NCBI GenBank assembly: GCA_039602395.1
Contig: JBCNJP010000008.1
Location: forward strand, 18,296,354 to 18,360,353
DNA: 64,000 nt
Reading direction: 5' to 3'
DNA from: Deinandra increscens subsp. villosa
Lineage: Eukaryota > Streptophyta > Magnoliopsida > Asterales > Asteraceae
In this document: one piece after another, positions 53,503 to 64,000 of the stretch
Layout: the number at the start of each line of letters is the position of its first letter
How positions within the stretch are numbered: position 1 is the stretch's first letter
The notes under the pieces: model-generated
The model's database searches: none
Told to the model about the DNA's origin: nothing
The model's input: the letters and a program-made list of their open reading frames with translations, nothing else
Made by a program: the position numbers and the translations under genes

Positions 53503-55790
53503 ATGTCAACACCTACTGATGGATTTTATGTCACTTATAACATTCGTGGGATTGGTGAGGATAGGAAACTCTCATGGCTCACCAGGCTCAAAAGGTCTTT
53601 CAGATTTTGTTTCTTGGGAATTCAAGAAACGATGCTAGAAAACTCAACAAATATTCCAATCAGATCTTTTGGGAAAACCAGAACTTTCAATCAGAGTTTG
53701 TTAATGCACAAGGTAGATCGGGGGGGGGGGGGCCTCATCTATGTGTTGGATCCTTCCAGGTTCTTTGCTTCTTCCATTAATAAGCCTCGTCATATCATGA
53801 TTGTATCAGGTACTATTCCACGTGTTGGCAGTCATATCAATATAGTTAATATTTATGCTCCGCAAGGAAATTAAGATAAACTCAACCTTTGGTCAGATCT
53901 ACTATAAGCTAGACTAAATAGGCTAGGTCTTTGGATCCTTATGGGTGATTTTAATGAAGTTAGACATGAAGAGGAAAGGAAAAACTTTGTGTCCAATGCC
54001 GCAGCGGCTGCCCGTTTTAATGAGTTTATCCATCAAGCAGGTCTCTCTGAATATCAAATGGGGGCAGGAGATTCACATACATGTCATCAAACCTTGAGAA
54101 AGCTAGAAAGAATTATAGAATTTTTGTATGTGATGGTTTCTTCAATCTCTAGCCTAATGCTTCCTTAACTGTACTCGATAGAGACAAGTCGGATCATTGC
54201 CCATTACTACTCTGGACATCCGTATCCGACTTTGGTCCCCTACCATTCAAGTTTTTTAACTCATGGATGGGTAGATCTGGTCTCCAGCAAGTTGTCGAAA
54301 TTGCATACCAATCTGGTGAATTTTCAGATCCTCCTGATAAAAATCTGGCTGGAAAACTTAAGTTGATCAAACAAAAGATTAAACTATGGGTTAAAGAAAA
54401 CATGGAAGTGATTGAAGGCAGATTAGAAACACTTAGAAAAGAATCAAATGACATCTCTAAGCAGGCTGAATCTTCATCTCTGCCTAGCAATATTATTGAG
54501 AAATTTGCAGAAATCAGGAAGAAAATCATGCAGATTGAGGACAACATGATCAAGGATGCAAAACAAAAATCTCGGATTAAATGGTGTATTGAGGGGGACA
54601 AAAACTCTTCATTCTTCCATAATATGGTTAACTTTAACTCTAAATCTAATCATTACAATGGGTTCATGTCCGATGGTTAAAAATTGTGCATTCAATTTCT
54701 TTAGTGATCTTTTTGCAGAAAAGCTCCGTAAATATCCGTCTTTATTTGCTCCAAGTCTGCAAAAGTTGAATGATTCTCAACGTGATAACTTTATTAAACG
54801 CTTCCCTCCATCTAAAGTGAAAGAAGTTGTGTAGGAGTGTGGATCGGAAAAATCACCGGGACCAGACGGTTTCACATTTGGATTCATAAAACATTACTGG
54901 TACCTTTTCGAGCAGGACTTCTTTGAAATTCTCTGCTTCTTTCATGATTTCTGGTGTGATACATCAATCGTGTTGTTCCTATTTTATTACTTTGATCCCA
55001 AAAGTTAACGACCCACAGGAACCAAAATACTTTAGACCCATTGGGCTCATTGGCGTTATTCAGAAAGTAATTTCTAAATGTCTTACGGACATGTTGTAGC
55101 TGGTTATTGGGTCTGTTGTATCCAAACCATAATCTGCTTACATCAAAGGCAGAAACATTCTGGATGGCCCACTAATTATTAATAAAGTAAAATGTTGGTT
55201 ATGTAAGAATAAAAGAGGGGCTTTTGTGTTCAAAGCGGACATGCAGAAAGCGTTTGATAGCTTAAATTGGGGTTATCTCTGTTCAATTATGTTTCAGATG
55301 GGGTACCCTATTAAATGGTGCCTATAGATTGATGGTTGTCTTAGAGCTTCTCGCATGTCCATTCTTGTAAACAGTTATCCCACTAAAGAAATCATTTGCT
55401 CTCGTGGCCTTCGGCAAGGAGACCCCCTTACTACATTTCTATTCATTTGAGCCATGGAGGCCTTATCGGTTGTGATGAAGATAGCTTGTTTTGCGGGCTT
55501 GTACCATGGGGTTTATCTTCCTAATGGGGGTCCAACTTTGACGCATTTATTATTCACTAATGATGTGCTTTTTATCGAGCAACACTCTTACCAAAACGCC
55601 CTTAACCTCTTAATAATTTTGCGTTGTTTTTTCTTAATTTCATGTCTAAAGGTCAACTTATCCAAGAGTAGCATGATTGGCATTGGTATTTTTGGAGCAG
55701 GAAAAGGCAACCTTGGCAAGTTTAATTGGATGTCAAGCTGGGTCATTCCCAATTAAGTATTTGGGGCTTCCTATAGGTGGGGGATGAATG
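53503..55790 (+). pseudogene. TE11 L1-type LINE ORF2, decayed and 3'-truncated
   Basis: Open pieces in changing frames follow the L1 order. 53503-53874: endonuclease start with YNIRGIGEDRK and FLGIQET. 53941: GDFNEVRHEEER. About 54185: DKSDHCPLLL. Reverse transcriptase from about 54840: SPGPDGFTFGFIK, then YFRPIGLIG (55031), FKADMQKAFDS (55231), LRQGDPL (55412) and LLFTNDVLFI (55547), where the normal FADD catalytic box is altered in two residues. It stops after LGLPIGGG near 55785, where TE12 sequence begins, so the zinc-finger end, tail and 3' UTR are missing. ORF1 was not found. Confidence 0.88.
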
Positions 55791-56200
55791 TGCTAAGATC
55801 ACAATCTTTCAAATAAAGCACAACCCGTCGATCATTATGAACATTCTTAAAATTCACTCCACATTGCAGAATCTTCAACATCATACTCCATGAGTTGTTG
55901 CTACTTGGAGAAGAATCAAGAACCTCCATATATGCAGTGATCCTTGTTTTATCTGCACTTGCTCTTGCAGTTCCCCAGAATTCTCTGACAAGTTGTTCAT
56001 CGATCAGCACGCTTGTTCTGAGAGCATGATTGATTTTGCACACTTCAATCCTGCCACCAAAGAGTAAAACAACTACATGTGTCTCTCAGGAGGGTCATCA
56101 AGATAAGCAGGTATGCAGTGATCCCTCTCAATGTGAATCTTTTCGTCAAGCATATCTTCTGCCATCTGAAAAGCCGAGACAAGTGCATCAGTCTTAATCA
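55771..56200 (-). pseudogene. TE12 protein remnant, LVREFWGTA type
   Basis: A minus-strand piece 56200-56070 reads MAEDMLDEKIHIERDHCIPAYL and then a stop. After a frame change, 56043-55771 reads KINHALRTSVLIDEQ, LVREFWGTARASADKT and VVLYLKDCDLSTFIPH. I do not know this domain by name; the LVxxFWxTA block reminds me of plant retroelement-associated proteins. It is on the same strand as the copia pol remnant 2 kb away and might be the start of an ORF downstream of pol, like the large ORF in TE13. The LINE breakpoint cuts it at about 55785. Confidence 0.5.
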
Positions 56201-56394
56201 TATCATTGAGCAATCATGTTTGTTAACGTCATCTTGAAGTTCAATTGAATATCACATTTTACTGTTAAGTTCAGAAATCTCAATTGATACTTTCAAGGAA
56301 AGGATTTGATTTTGAATCACAAATTAACTAAACACATTTAATTTCATTTCAAACAATTAAATTTTATAAGAAATTTATATCATTTTTTATGTTA
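56201..56394. other. AT-rich TE12 sequence
   Basis: Nothing recognised. A TATAAAT on the minus strand (about 56373-56379) lies in strongly AT-rich context and is weak evidence. Confidence 0.3.
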
Positions 56395-56660
56395 ATTCAA
56401 ATGTTTACGATTTTAACTCAAACTTAAATGGGTTTACGATGGAGCTATGGGTTTACGATCCATCATTTGGGTTTACGATCAGGTTGAAATGAAATCAGAT
56501 TTAGCCCAATCGTAAACACAGTGAGTCCGATCGATATTACAAATCGTAAACACCGGATCGTAAACTCGGATCGGAAACTCCAATCGTCGTCTTCAACCTC
56601 TCGACTCTCGTAAACGTCGAGTCCGCCATTTTTGAACCTGCAAAAACCTTGAAAACGCAT
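56395..56660 (-). repeat. Cluster of GTTTACGATC / ATCGTAAAC words in TE12
   Basis: Four GTTTACGAT and about four TCGTAAAC words within about 210 bp, irregularly spaced and in both orientations. It resembles the word clusters found in LTR promoter regions of TE7, TE9, TE10 and TE13, but I found no LTR edges around it. Confidence 0.6.
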
Positions 56661-58205
56661 TAAAACCCATCAAACATGTAAAATGGACATCTATCACTAC
56701 CTTTTTCGATTAACAATCGCAACAATGACTTTTAAACTTCGAGAAATCGACTCGAATCATGAAGAACAGCAAGATGAGCGACCGAGAGGTTAAACAAATA
56801 AAAAACCGGTGATAAACTGACAAATCCGTGAAGAAACAGTCGATTGAGGGGTGTATCTCGGTCGGAAAGTGAAAACGAGGGTAGAGGTGTGCACGGGTTA
56901 CACTGTAGATGGCTGGAGATGGCTCGGGATCATTTTTCCGGCGACTGGTATCAGAGGTTAGGGTTTCTGAAGGAGGAGTCGTAAATGGCGAGAAGAGAGG
57001 GAAAGAATTGGATCGGAAATGGGTGGTTATGGGTTTTTTATGATAACAAAAATTTCAAAAAGGCCCCTCCAGATTTCTCAACCTATCAAAATGCACCCCA
57101 AACCTCATTTACTTGAAAATTCTCTTGAAAAAAAATGTTAATTTTGAAAATTTTGAAAATTGTAAAACTTCCCCTCAGACTCATACCCCGATTAACTGAT
57201 CATGATCATAAAAATTTTTAAATATTCACAGACTTAAAAAGATGAATGTAAAATGCATAATAGTTAAGATAACCTAAAACCGATATAAAAACATACTTGC
57301 CTTGAAGTTGATGTTTTTCATGGATCAAACCAGACTTATCTTTGACTGAGGAACCTTTTTCAGCTTCTGTTACTTGACGCTCTAGACAATTGCCAGAATT
57401 TTATACCACACAAACTCACATCAAGTAGTTTTGAAGTGCTTAAATTATGGTACAATATTACCGTCATGTTTAACTGTCCCCACACCCAATTGTTCATAGC
57501 AAAACCTACCCAACCTCAGAGTTTATTGAGGATTCACGAACCCCCAACTTGAGGAACCATGCAACACTATCATGACAAACACTTATTTCCTTAATTATCA
57601 GTTGATGATCAGGTCGGCCGCATAAGCACGTAGAGAAGACCAACCAATAATAATTACATTATTATTTTTCTTTTTCTTTTCATTTTTCATTTTCCTTTTG
57701 ATTTTTCTTTTTCTTTTCTGAGGTGTTGTCATGATAGCAGAAACATGGTGTGTGAGAGAGTGAATACTAGGTACAATTACCACTCTCAACCCGTTTTTGC
57801 TGGGACCCAGTCTTTTAAACCATGTAAACTAGGACGTGAAACTAAACATATATAGAAGTTAAGTTTACTGCACTTACATTGATGATCATAGTTTTGGGTT
57901 GATCTTACCGACAAATCATCTTTGAGCAATCTTTCACTTCAGCCTTACACATGTCAGTCTCCGATTGTCTTGGGCATTTATATCACTTCCTACCAACTCA
58001 AGGCAAACAAAAGACTTCATAAAAACCTCAAACAGATTTTTCAGATTTTCAGATTTTCTGAAACAATGACATTTCTTCCCCTGTTTTTATGAGGCTTTTG
58101 AAACATAAACACCCCCCCCCCCTTTTTTAATATATTTTTGAAAGAAACTTAAAGCAAAAGTAAGCAAAAATAAAAGCAAAACTAAATATAAAAGATTTGA
58201 TTAGA
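56661..58205. other. TE12 non-coding region downstream of pol
   Basis: No convincing ORF. A purine/pyrimidine-rich patch lies at 57657-57725 and a run of 11-12 C at about 58111. I saw no LTR edge or primer site. Confidence 0.4.
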
Positions 58206-59061
58206 TCATTCCTCGAAGGCAATCATCCTTAGGCCTTCAACACACATTTCAAAATTTGGACGAGGAAGGGGTTTTGTGAAAAGGTCAGAAACATTTTGAT
58301 CTGAGCTTACCTTTTCCAACTAAATCAACTTCCTATCATAGAAATCACGAATGAAATGTACCTTGATATCTATATGCTTTGTTTTGGAATGTTGAACAGG
58401 ATTCTTGACAATTTGCAGAGCAGCAGCATTATCACAAAAGATTGGAGTATGAAGAAATTCCATACAGTAGTCAGTGAGCTGATTCTGAATCCATACTACC
58501 TATGAGCATCCAGCTGATGCTGCCACATATTCAGCTTCTGCAGTTGACTTGGAAACGGTATGCTGCTTCTTGCTCTGCCAAGAGATGAGTCTGTCTCCCA
58601 AGTACTGACATCCACCAGTGGTTGATTTCCTGTCAAGGTCACTACCTCCATAATCACTGTCAGTAAATGCAAACCATTGAAAATCAGTAATCTTGGGATA
58701 CCAAAGTCCAAGCCGAGGCCTGCCCTTCAGATACCTAAGAATACGTTTAACAGCAGCTAAATGAGAGAGTTTAGGATTAGCCTGATAACGTGCGCACACA
58801 CACACTACATGCATAATATCCGGCCTGCTGGCTGTTAAATACATGAGTGATCCGATCATCGAACGATACATGAATTCACTCACTGATTCTCCATCTGCAT
58901 TTGCTGACAGTAGTGGTCTGGATGCCATGGGAGTGGAGATAGGTTTGGAGTCTTGCATCTTGAACTTTTACAGAATATCATTCACATATTTTGTTTGATG
59001 AATGAGAATTCCAGTTTCATCTTGCTTCACTTGTAACGCCAAGAAAAAGTTCATCTCCCCT
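58206..59061 (-). pseudogene. TE12 copia reverse transcriptase end and RNase H, decayed
   Basis: Minus strand from 59061: GEMNFFLALQVKQDETG (end of copia RT), a stop near 58970, then KPISTPMASRPLL, MYRSMIGSLMYLTASRPDI, and RNase H with FTDSDYGGSDLDRKSTTGG, SWQSKKQHTVSKSTAEAEYV. A stop at about 58498 is followed by FCDNAAALQI and HIDIKVHFIRDFYD, and the pol end near 58206. At least three stops. The wording is that of Sirevirus-like copia. Upstream RT is cut at 59061 by the 3' LTR of TE13 and should resume right of the window. Confidence 0.9.
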
Positions 59062-59285
59062 TGATCATGTCAGGACCAGATTTGAGCATCTTGTTCTCAT
59101 ACGATTCATCACACAAGTGCGGAAATCATGTGTGATGGTCGATTTGGGTTGGATTCGCCTCAACGATCACCCATGGGTGATCTCTAAAACTCAAAAACAC
59201 ACACTAACACCAAGAACACACACACAGGAGGCTCTCTTCAGTAGGCAAACCTTGATGCGTGCTCAATAGGGTTTTTCCAAGTAGT

Positions 59286-59293
59286 ATTTATAC
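59286..59293 (-). promoter_or_regulatory. TE13 LTR TATA box
   Basis: TATAAATA on the minus strand, about 85 bp downstream of the word array in the direction of transcription. Confidence 0.6.
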
Positions 59294-59377
59294 TACTAGT
59301 GTGATGGAGACAAGGAGAATGTTTGACACGACACAATCATTACCTAGAATTCAACAAAATATCCTAACAGTAAAAGA

Positions 59378-59780
59378 AGTTCGCTAAGCATTATATCAAG
59401 TTCGCTAGATATCAATAAGTCCGCTAACAAGTACGCTAGGTATTATCTAGTCCGCTAACAAGTACGCTAAGTATTGACTAGTCCGCTAACAAGTTCGCTA
59501 AGCACTAACACGTACGCTAGTAAGTGCGCTAAGCATAAACAAGTTCGCTAACTAGTACGCTAAGCATTAACAAGTCCGCTAACATAAACAAATACGCTAA
59601 CAAGTTCGTTACTAACAAATGAAGTACGCTAGGAACATTAATAAATACTCTAAGCAAACAAGTACGTTAGGAATAAACAAGTCCGCTAAGATAACATTCA
59701 AACAAGTACGCTAAGAGTAAATCAAGTCCGTTAAGAGCATAAGTAACAAGTACGCTAAGAAGCAAAACAAGTTCGTTAAC
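59378..59780 (-). repeat. Irregular array of AAGTNCGCTAA words in the TE13 LTR
   Basis: I count 18 exact CGCTA cores plus about five variants in about 400 bp (plus strand), most inside AAGT(A/C/T)CGCTAA. Spacing varies from about 12 to 40 bp and all copies face one way, so it is not a simple tandem repeat. Most variants are C-to-T changes (CGTTA, CTCTA), as expected from methylated-cytosine decay. Confidence 0.85.
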
Positions 59781-59890
59781 AATTACACAAAGTTCTCCAA
59801 GTACATACTAAAAGAGAATTACAAAACAAAGTATCAATTACAATGATAAGACAAAAATAAGTTTGTGTTGCTAACAAATAGGTTCTAACA

Positions 59891-59902
59891 ATTCCACCCT
59901 TG
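59891..59902 (-). other. TE13 polypurine tract
   Basis: The minus strand reads CAAGGGTGGAAT immediately before the LTR start TGTTAGAACC. Confidence 0.7.
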
Positions 59903-59925
59903 TTGGCAATGCAAACTCGAGAGCT

Positions 59926-62900
59926 TCAAGCATCTTGACCTGTTAGCTTCAGCAGGAATCTCCAGTTTTCTCTGGCTGCAGGTCTGTCTTTGTCAGAGAG
60001 TACATGAATACCCATGTCATACAGCCTAAAGAGATCTTGCCATACGAGCTTCTTCAAGTCATTAAAGTTGTTCAGCTCAACCAATCTTCTTGCCCCATCA
60101 AGAATGACACTTGAGCCATGCTCTTCAATCAACCAACAAGTTGCATTTCTCAGAAGTTCAGAATTTAGAGTGAGTCGACCTAATCCAGCTAGCCTTTCAC
60201 ACCACCAGTTTAAGAATATTAAGAAGTAGTTGGCATCATAGCATTCATAGGGTCTCAACTGAACAGGTATTGTCCGCATCTTCTCATAATACATTATCTT
60301 CAAGTATGATCGAGAGAGAAGACGGAGTTCTATAGCAGCAAATAATCTGATAGCTTCAGCACCACTTCTCTCAATCACTAACTCATGAGTCATCCCGTTA
60401 TAATACCAACTTATCATAGGAGCATTCTTCTGGTTTCCCGGGATAGTCTTTGCCTTCACTTCCTTTCCAACATCCTTGAACATTCCACGGTGAGGAGCAC
60501 GAAGCCTTCTCTTCTCTTCTGCCAACTGAGCTTTTCTCTCTGCTTCTGGATTTTGATTGAATCTTTTATCATCATAAGCAGATTGGATCAACGCAGCAGC
60601 CCTTATACCTTTTGGATGGTTAGTATGATTCACCAGGTCCAGGTACTTGAGCTGTTTTAGTTCCCAGGAGAATAAGCTAGTGAGAGCTTTGAAGTCTCCA
60701 AATATTTGGACAAAGCCGTTTCTCCTCTTCACCATGAAAGCATCAAAGGCTTCATCATATTTCCATCCTAAGATCTTCATCCCATGATTGACGTTAGGGT
60801 TGCTAGGCATCTTCCTCAGGTTCTTGGCAGCAAATAATTGCATAGCCTTCAAGTTAGGAGTTAGCTTATCCCATTCGTCATAGATTTGGGGAGTATCTTT
60901 TCTCTTAAGAGCTTCAGCCCGTTCCTCTTCAATAATTCTGATTTGTTCCAACTTCGCCAACCGCTCTGTCTTCCGATACTCGCACACAAACTTCCGGAGA
61001 CCAGGTAGTCTCTTCTTGTAGTAAGCCTTTTTGTCAATGTTTTTGAACTTACAGAAGTTGCGGAGTGCTTCAGAATTCATACTGTTGGTAGTGGAAATAA
61101 TATAAGCTTCAGAGTCGGGAGGATCAATAGACGAGCTCTCTGGAGGAGGAATGAAAGTATTGCCGATGTCAAGGGTGAGGTCCGAGAGATGATCACGGAT
61201 AGGAAGGAAATCCACAGTTTTGTTCGTGTCGGCAAAGATATCAGCAAGGATTTCAGAATGTGCTTCAACTGTTTGATTTTGAGGCAGGTGAGAATTCAAC
61301 CTCTCCTCGTCGGTGTATAACATGGTCAACTCAGCTTCAGTTAAACTCATCAGATATTTCAAAGAGAAGTTGTTTTTCATCAGAGTTCTGACCATGTTGG
61401 CTGTAACAGAATTGTCATCAGCATCAACATCAGTTCCCTCTAGATTTGTGACAACGCGGATTAATGGTTCATCTGTTCTGATTGCTTCTGAACGTTCTGG
61501 CAACGTGCTCGATCCTTTTGCATACATAACAGCAGGAGGATGATTAGATTCATATCGCTTCAGTGCTGCAGCCTTTTCTTCACGAAGTCTGTTTTGTTCA
61601 CTTAGAGCTTCATCAATGAGTGTTCTGCGAGATCTTTCTTTCTCAGCTTCCCTTCTACTATGCTCTTCAGCAAGTTCTTCTGGAGTTAAAATTCTCTTTC
61701 CTCTATCCTCAGTAGAAGGACCAGGTTGTTCTATAACCGCAGGCTCTTGAGTCGCAGTCACAGTTGGTTCATCTTCAGCTTCAGACTCAGAGGAGAAGTG
61801 TATAAAGGAGGCTTCAAAAATCTGATCGCGGAGGCTTTGCTCAGTAGAAACTTCAGGAACAGTTTGACTCACAGAATCTTGGGCAGCACTGGATTCTAAG
61901 TTGATGATATTTGCATCTGCAGGAACAGCACTTGGAACATGGGGAGCTATATCCAGTGCAGAAGCTTTAGCTGAGGACTCCAATAGTTCAGAAAGTGAAA
62001 CCTGTACATATATGTCATCCACCTCCTTCTTCACTTGAATTGGAGTGGGAAACAGAGGTTCCATTTCATCATCTTCACTCTCAATCTGATCTAAATCAAT
62101 GTAATTCAGAGGGTTGGCTTCATTCATGAGCACATGCATACGTTCTTGTAGCTCATTCATGTCGTCTTCATCTCCGAAATCTACAGTGTATGGATGTTCC
62201 TCATATGTGACTTCACCGGTATCATCTTCAATTGACTCAATCAGAATTCCACAAGAATTTCTTCTCGAGTATATCTTCTCTGCGTAGTATTCCCTGAAGT
62301 TGGCCATTGCAAAATCTAAAAAGGCCGGGTCAACATGCATGTGACGGACTCCTTCAGTTACTGGAACAAGAGCAGTGGATGTCTCGGTTGTAGTCAGAAT
62401 AGAGGGCACCAGAGAGAGTTGAAGGTCTGAACTAGATGCACCAGCAGCCTCTACATTAGGAGTTCCCTCAATAGCAAGTATCCTGGCTGCCTGAGAAAAT
62501 CTTGGGAGTTTCAGGTTTTCAGGCACAGGAGCCAGCTTCTTGATTGCTTCCAAGGTTTCATCTACAGGTTCATCACGAAGGAGACTGTTGACGAATGATT
62601 CATCGTCGTCTGAAGAGTTCAGTCCATCTCCTTCAGTGAACATATCAGCATCAAGCTCAAAATCACTGTCATGTAGTGGGCTCGAGGAGTCATAAGCACC
62701 AATAGCATCTTTGCCAGCAGGCATGGTTGTTGAAGAATTTGGATCTTGAGAATTGTCACCAACAGTCTCTGGATTAGCTTGAGGCAGGTCCTTCGGCAAC
62801 TCACTTCCTTGATTATCACCAGCTTCATCTCCATCTGGTTTGTCACTGAGCTGTTTATCTTCATTGGATTTGGCTAATAAGTCCTTGAGTCTTTGGATTT

Positions 62901-64000
62901 CTGCAGCTTGTTCAGCAATTACTTGTGACTGATCAGCAATCTTCTGGTTAGCCACTTGTAGAGAACAGTTGAGATGATCGTTTTGACTCTGAAGATTCAC
63001 AATCTCTGCTTGCAGTTCCAATACTTTTTCATCTTCTGAAACTGTAGGGCTTGTAGTGACAGTACCTGCGGGGTCAGTGGTGACAGCAGCATCTTCAGCT
63101 ATAACATCAAGAGGTCTCATATCCATGTCGATCCTATCAGCAGGAGAAGGAGAGACAGAAGTAGTAGCCAAAGTTGTATCTAGAGGAGTGCTTGAAGGAC
63201 CAACAACTTCATATTCATCAGAGGAACCGGGTTTTCTTCTAACTTGGAGTTTCTCTTTGCAGGACTTGCTTCTCACAGCTCTTACAGTGAGTAACTCAGA
63301 CGATTGATTTCCCTCATCAGCAACAATTGTAAGCTTGTTTAAAGTTAACTTAGGAGGAGACTTAGGAGCACTCTCAATCTCTGCTGCAAGATCATATGAA
63401 AGATCCACCTGATCGAGGGAGACTGAAGAGTCTTCTTCATCCAAATCATCCTTTGTCGGCTTGTAGCTTTCATCTGATGATGATTGTGGTGTCAGATTTG
63501 TCGAGGCCCTGGAAGATTCTCCAGTCCTTTGCCTTTTCCTTGGATGAATTGCTTCAGCTTGGTCAGGAGTGTCATCTGAGCTTGAGGAGCTAGATTCTTC
63601 ATCATCGGTGTCATCACCTTTCTCAGCTTCAGAAGATAACACATTCACTGGACTCAGGCGGTTCAGCATGCTCGGATGCTTCAACATTATCACCCTGGAG
63701 ATTCCCAAGGTCTTCAGTAGCAGTAGCAGGATCTGGTATAACTGGGGCATTCAAGTCCAATGTATGAATGAACTTGAGCCACTTCAGAAGGTTCAGGTTG
63801 TGCTTCAACTGCAGCTTCATCCATGTGGACATCTCCTTCGGCATCAACGGGAGCTAATCGAGCAATCATCTCAGGAAAGAAAGGTACCTCGTTTCCTTGA
63901 TACTTGCCTTTGTGGTACTTGCTGTAAGAACCAGTGTTCATCGAACTGGTTGAGAAGGTCTCTCCTTGCTTTACCAAGGTTGGATAGTAATGATTCAAGA
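59926..64000 (-). CDS. TE13 large ORF of unknown function next to the 3' LTR (partial)
   Basis: 1274 codons are open from 63750 to the stop at 59926, 24 bases before the purine tract. The true start lies beyond the window: frames upstream (63998-63714, 63847-63629) read sensibly up to two apparent frameshifts near 63770 and 63640, so the first ~35 codons of the 1274 are out of frame. Visible: Ser/Asp/Glu-rich segments, a basic PRKRQRTGESS (nuclear-signal-like, about residue 70), a coiled coil at about 240-300 (VLELQAEIVNLQSQN onwards), a Glu/Arg-rich helix at about 683-735, and a basic, more ordered C-terminus (about 880-1274) with NAPMISWYYNGMTHELV and NYFLIFLNWWCERLAGL. No knuckle, protease or transmembrane segment. 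It could be an env-position ORF of a Sirevirus-like element or a captured gene. Confidence 0.6.

Larger units (their letters stand above)
59062..59890 (-). repeat. TE13 3' LTR (829 bp)
   Basis: The minus strand starts TGTTAGAACC directly after the purine tract AAGGGTGGAAT and ends GACATGATCA at the junction with TE12 pol. The promoter part holds the CGCTA word array (59378-59780), with a minus-strand TATAAATA at 59286-59293. The other LTR lies beyond the window, so the target duplication cannot be tested; the left flank is CCCCT. Confidence 0.8.

Noticed and set aside
53709..53720. Run of G in the LINE endonuclease as a functional signal
   Set aside because: More likely a homopolymer expansion or sequencing error that shifts the frame of a decayed ORF.
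57598..57789. Lys/Arg-rich minus-strand ORF as a nuclear protein
   Set aside because: It is produced by a CTTTTTC-type low-complexity tract and is only 63 codons.

Overview
The window looks like a stretch of plant nuclear heterochromatin. I see no cellular protein-coding gene, tRNA or rRNA that I would defend. Almost everything is transposable elements nested in one another: Ty3/gypsy chromovirus-type and Ty1/copia LTR retrotransposons, a Helitron, a hAT-type DNA element and an L1-type LINE. The mixture fits an angiosperm. The recurring GGTCAAAATGGGTTG-like intergenic words and the long-gag copia elements remind me of Asteraceae, but that is recollection and not proof. I label the elements TE1 to TE13 from left to right.

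Layout. 1-8028: TE1, a decayed gypsy element with a 2.9 kb 3' LTR, inserted into TE2, a copia relic on the minus strand (8029-9664). 9665-10703: AT-rich DNA with a degenerate tandem repeat of about 170 bp. 10704-39253: a four-level nest in which each level is closed by a 5-bp target-site duplication. TE3 is a small LTR element (658-bp LTRs, duplication GAAAT). Its 3' LTR is split by TE4, a reverse-oriented solo LTR (GTTCG). TE4 contains TE5, a 4.0 kb Helitron, and TE6, a gag-only gypsy element of TE4's own family (GATTT). The 5' LTR of TE6 is split by TE7, a nearly intact gypsy element of 10.6 kb (GTTGC). 40807-41772: TE8, a non-autonomous hAT element. 42031-52232: TE9 and TE10, two related minus-strand copia elements with very long gag genes and no visible pol, separated by 500 N. 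53503-55790: TE11, a decayed LINE. 55771-59061: TE12, remains of a minus-strand copia element, cut by TE13 (59062 to beyond 64000), which carries a large ORF of unknown function next to its 3' LTR.

How the parts work together. TE7 encodes Gag, protease, reverse transcriptase, RNase H, integrase and a chromodomain-like tail, and has one frameshift near the end of integrase. TE6, TE9 and TE10 keep Gag but show no polymerase, so they would need enzymes from other elements. By-eye LTR comparison (TE3 about 14 substitutions in 658 bp; TE6 about a dozen in 3.2 kb; TE7 about ten differences in 2.56 kb) agrees with the nesting order.

The most interesting signal is one no single annotation explains. 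In several unrelated LTR families the promoter region just upstream of a TATAAATA box carries a family-specific short CpG-containing word repeated at irregular spacing: GCGAAACT in TE7, CGAACTG and GGACCA in TE9/TE10, CGCTA in TE13, GCGATACGCG in TE4/TE6. The architecture is shared but the word differs. In TE9 and TE10 the same words recur in the leader between primer binding site and gag. A second shared oddity is a small perfect hairpin directly before the polypurine tract of the gypsy elements, present twice together with the polypurine tract and an LTR-start look-alike in both TE1 and TE7.
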